Shown here one piece after another: positions 19,332 to 21,173 of a stretch of DNA of 21,173 nucleotides. The notes beneath the pieces are model-generated. The model did not search any database. It was not told the origin of the DNA and saw only the letters and a program-made list of their open reading frames with translations. This stretch comes from Tieghemiomyces parasiticus (taxonomy: Eukaryota > Kickxellomycota > Dimargaritomycetes > Dimargaritales > Dimargaritaceae): NCBI GenBank assembly GCA_027575765.1, contig JANBPT010000842.1:1-21173 (forward strand), in the 5' to 3' direction. Both the position numbers and the translations under genes were made by a program. Each line of letters starts with the position of its first letter. Position 1 is the first letter of the stretch.

Positions 19332-21173
19332 CTACATCGGGTCCAGTGTTGCCACCATTTGGCGTAGAGTTTCTGACCAGACATCGAGGAGGCGTTGCAT
19401 CATAAGGGGAATGCCCTGATTCCTCTGCCCAATGACCAGCAGATCCAGCCGGTCCCCTTCATGGGTAACGGCCAGTTCGAATGGTCGGGGGAGGTCAACG
19501 GCACGGTGGGCACGCAGTTCAGTCATTACGTCGGCCAGCTCCTGTAATAGGGGCTGGTTGCCATCGGATGGCACCGAGGCTTCCGTCGGGGCCAGGTAGC
19601 TGAACCCGAAAAACGGGTCAATTTCGTAGGGCCTGCGTTGAGTGGGGTCTGTAAAGTCACGCAGGTATCGCACCAGGGTCAGCTTCACTCCGTCTTCGAT
19701 GCCTGTCTCGAGCATCTTCTGCGTGTGGTGAAGGGTGGTTCTAAAGCCGGCCGCGCGTGGCGCATCAAGAACGACGGGGACGTAGTGGGCAAAGAAGCCC
19801 ACGGTGCGGGAGAGGTCGAAGGCGGCGTCGCCAACGGGCTGGCGGCCGTGGGTCATGAAGGCCAGACCCATGACGTCGAAGTGGAACACCTCCTGGTAGG
19901 CCACATGTAGGGCCGTGACCAGCAGCTCAATGGGGGTGGCGCCAAAGTGGTTGGCGGCTGAGATCAAGGTCGATGGGGATATGTCCAGACAGACAAGGCA
20001 TTCGGGATTCCGGCCACCAGGAGTGCTTTCAGGCATGGCCACTTCGCCCTGCAGGCTCACCGCGAGGTCGGGGAGCGGTGGTGGTACAGTGAGGGCTTCG
20101 AGGTCGAGGTCCTGTGCCACATGGTACAGGTACTCGGCCCACGCTTGGCAGGAGACGGTGGGCGGTTCTACCTGCTGGTCCAGAAGCAGGCGAGTCAGGT
20201 CCTCGGCGAAGACTTTGTACGAGAGGTAGTCTGAGGCCAGGTGGTGGACGCAATGGAAAAAGTACTGTTCATGGCCCAGGTCGAACACGTGGAACGTGCT
20301 GAGTGGACCCTTTTCGATATCCAACTGAAGAAGTAACGAAGGTAACGTGCTCATAACAGTGGCGAAATCTTTGACGTGGTGCAGTTCAAACCGGTAGTGA
20401 TTGTGCAGTGGACGCTCGCTAACGTCATAGGTCATGGTTCCCGTTTGGTCGTCTAGGTAGAAAAGACCGCGGAGCATGGGGTGAAGTTCAACCATGCGCC
20501 TGACTGCCGTTCGCCACTGCCCCTCGGGAAAGGTCCGGCCAGATTTGAATAATACAGGCAAGGCGACCTGGTTGGGGTTGGTGAACGGCATGGAAAAGAA
20601 CGCTATCTGGGCAGGTGTCAAACGAGGGCAGCCGATAACCTCCTGGTCCGGTCTGGTGCTGACGGTCGTGGTTTCGTCGACTGCTGCGCAGAGCCTAGCC
20701 ACCTGGCGTAGGGTGTTGTTGCGGTTGAGGTCGGCGATGGCCAAATGAAGACCATTACGCTGACATTGGGTTGCCACTTGGATGGCGGATAAGGAGTTAC
20801 CGCCGATCTGGTAAAAGGTGCTGTCCAGTCTAATGGCACTCGCGTCCAGGCGCAGGCAGTCCGCCACTGTCTGTAGCAGTTGAGATTCGACGGGAGACAG
20901 GGTAGGCAGGTCAGTGTCCGTCGGTGAGCGGTTGAAGTGGAAAGGCGGCAGGGCCTTGCGGTCAACCTTGCCCACCGGGGTCCGGGGGAGCTCAGCCAGG
21001 CCCACCAGGGCAGTGGGCACCATGTAGTGAGGAAGGTAGCTACGGAGCCAGTCGAGGACGGCCTCGCTACCGCCAGACAATGCAGGGCAGACGTAGCCGA
21101 CCAGGTGCGTATCCTGGACCAGGACACAGGCCTGAGTGACCGTCGGGTGTGATTCGAGGACGGCCTCCACCTC
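19332..21173 (-). CDS. Non-ribosomal peptide synthetase, C-terminal A(end)-T-E-like domains (partial)
   Basis: NRPSs activate amino acids on adenylation (A) domains, load them on phosphopantetheinyl carrier (T) domains, and join or modify them in condensation-fold domains. The open frame continues off the right edge. Residues 1-80 of the visible part are the end of an A domain: VEAVLESHP (A8), LVGYV, LPHYMVP, and PVGKVDRKALP with the A10 lysine at 68. A T domain spans about 90-162 with GGNSL and its attachment Ser 126. A condensation-fold domain fills about 182-612: HHLASD (309-314), then SYKVFAEDL, HGRQP (441-445), DLSRTVGFFAHYVPV (452-466), FGFSYL (521-526). SRTVGxF and FxYL point to the epimerisation (E) subtype. 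The usual EGHGRE is MTHGRQ. No thioesterase or reductase follows; the frame ends at ATLDPM. No introns are seen. Substrate cannot be inferred because the specificity pocket lies outside. Confidence 0.9.
   Translation of the reverse strand, partial: EVEAVLESHPTVTQACVLVQDTHLVGYVCPALSGGSEAVLDWLRSYLPHYMVPTALVGLAELPRTPVGKVDRKALPPFHFNRSPTDTDLPTLSPVESQLLQTVADCLRLDASAIRLDSTFYQIGGNSLSAIQVATQCQRNGLHLAIADLNRNNTLRQVARLCAAVDETTTVSTRPDQEVIGCPRLTPAQIAFFSMPFTNPNQVALPVLFKSGRTFPEGQWRTAVRRMVELHPMLRGLFYLDDQTGTMTYDVSERPLHNHYRFELHHVKDFATVMSTLPSLLLQLDIEKGPLSTFHVFDLGHEQYFFHCVHHLASDYLSYKVFAEDLTRLLLDQQVEPPTVSCQAWAEYLYHVAQDLDLEALTVPPPLPDLAVSLQGEVAMPESTPGGRNPECLVCLDISPSTLISAANHFGATPIELLVTALHVAYQEVFHFDVMGLAFMTHGRQPVGDAAFDLSRTVGFFAHYVPVVLDAPRAAGFRTTLHHTQKMLETGIEDGVKLTLVRYLRDFTDPTQRRPYEIDPFFGFSYLAPTEASVPSDGNQPLLQELADVMTELRAHRAVDLPRPFELAVTHEGDRLDLLVIGQRNQGIPLMMQRLLDVWSETLRQMVATLDPM

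Noticed and set aside
1..21173. tRNA genes, rRNA, CRISPR arrays, bacterial-type operons
   Set aside because: No A/B-box pair with a cloverleaf, no rRNA-like sequence and no regularly spaced repeats were seen. The window is eukaryotic.

Overview
The window looks like nuclear DNA from a fungus, most likely an early-diverging lineage with short spliceosomal introns. The evidence is a set of conserved eukaryotic genes (proteasome adaptor ECM29, box C/D snoRNP protein NOP56, a CTK1/CDK12-type kinase, a FYVE zinc-finger protein), GTAAGT-type donors, and a large non-ribosomal peptide synthetase (NRPS). An NRPS beside a mariner-type transposon relic would fit Zoopagomycota/Mucoromycota-type genomes. 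That placement is inference; no marker gene in the window fixes it.

Layout: (1) 1-1878, minus strand: the N-terminal ~496 residues of ECM29, split by three introns and running off the left edge; the third intron holds an (AT)12 microsatellite. (2) 1879-5300: no recognised gene; one minus-strand open frame with a strong splice donor, plus exon-like fragments on the plus strand. (3) About 5300-7843, plus strand: a TATA-bearing, pyrimidine-rich region leading into a spliced FYVE zinc-finger gene whose last three exons are clear and whose 5' end is not. (4) 7844-9359: non-coding. (5) 9360-10874, minus: intronless NOP56. (6) 10875-12420: non-coding. (7) 12421-15126, minus: a CTK1/CDK12-type kinase of 842 aa with one coding intron, a likely 5' UTR intron, and a long Arg/Ser-rich N-terminus. 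(8) 15127-19331: AT-richer, transposon-scarred DNA with a diverged inverted repeat and the C-terminal relic of a mariner-type transposase. (9) 19332-21173, minus: the 3' end of an NRPS gene (end of an adenylation domain, a carrier domain, and a terminal epimerisation-like domain), running off the right edge.

The genes do not form a pathway. ECM29 (proteasome), NOP56 (rRNA modification) and the CTD kinase (RNA polymerase II elongation) are housekeeping genes. The FYVE protein probably acts on endosomal PI3P membranes. The NRPS is a specialised-metabolism gene separated from the kinase by about 4 kb of repeat-containing DNA. No novel multi-gene system was found. The items most worth following up are the NRPS terminal domain that lacks the usual epimerase glutamates, the Arg/Ser-rich CDK12-like kinase, the FYVE finger with altered cysteine spacing, and the inverted repeat next to the transposase relic.
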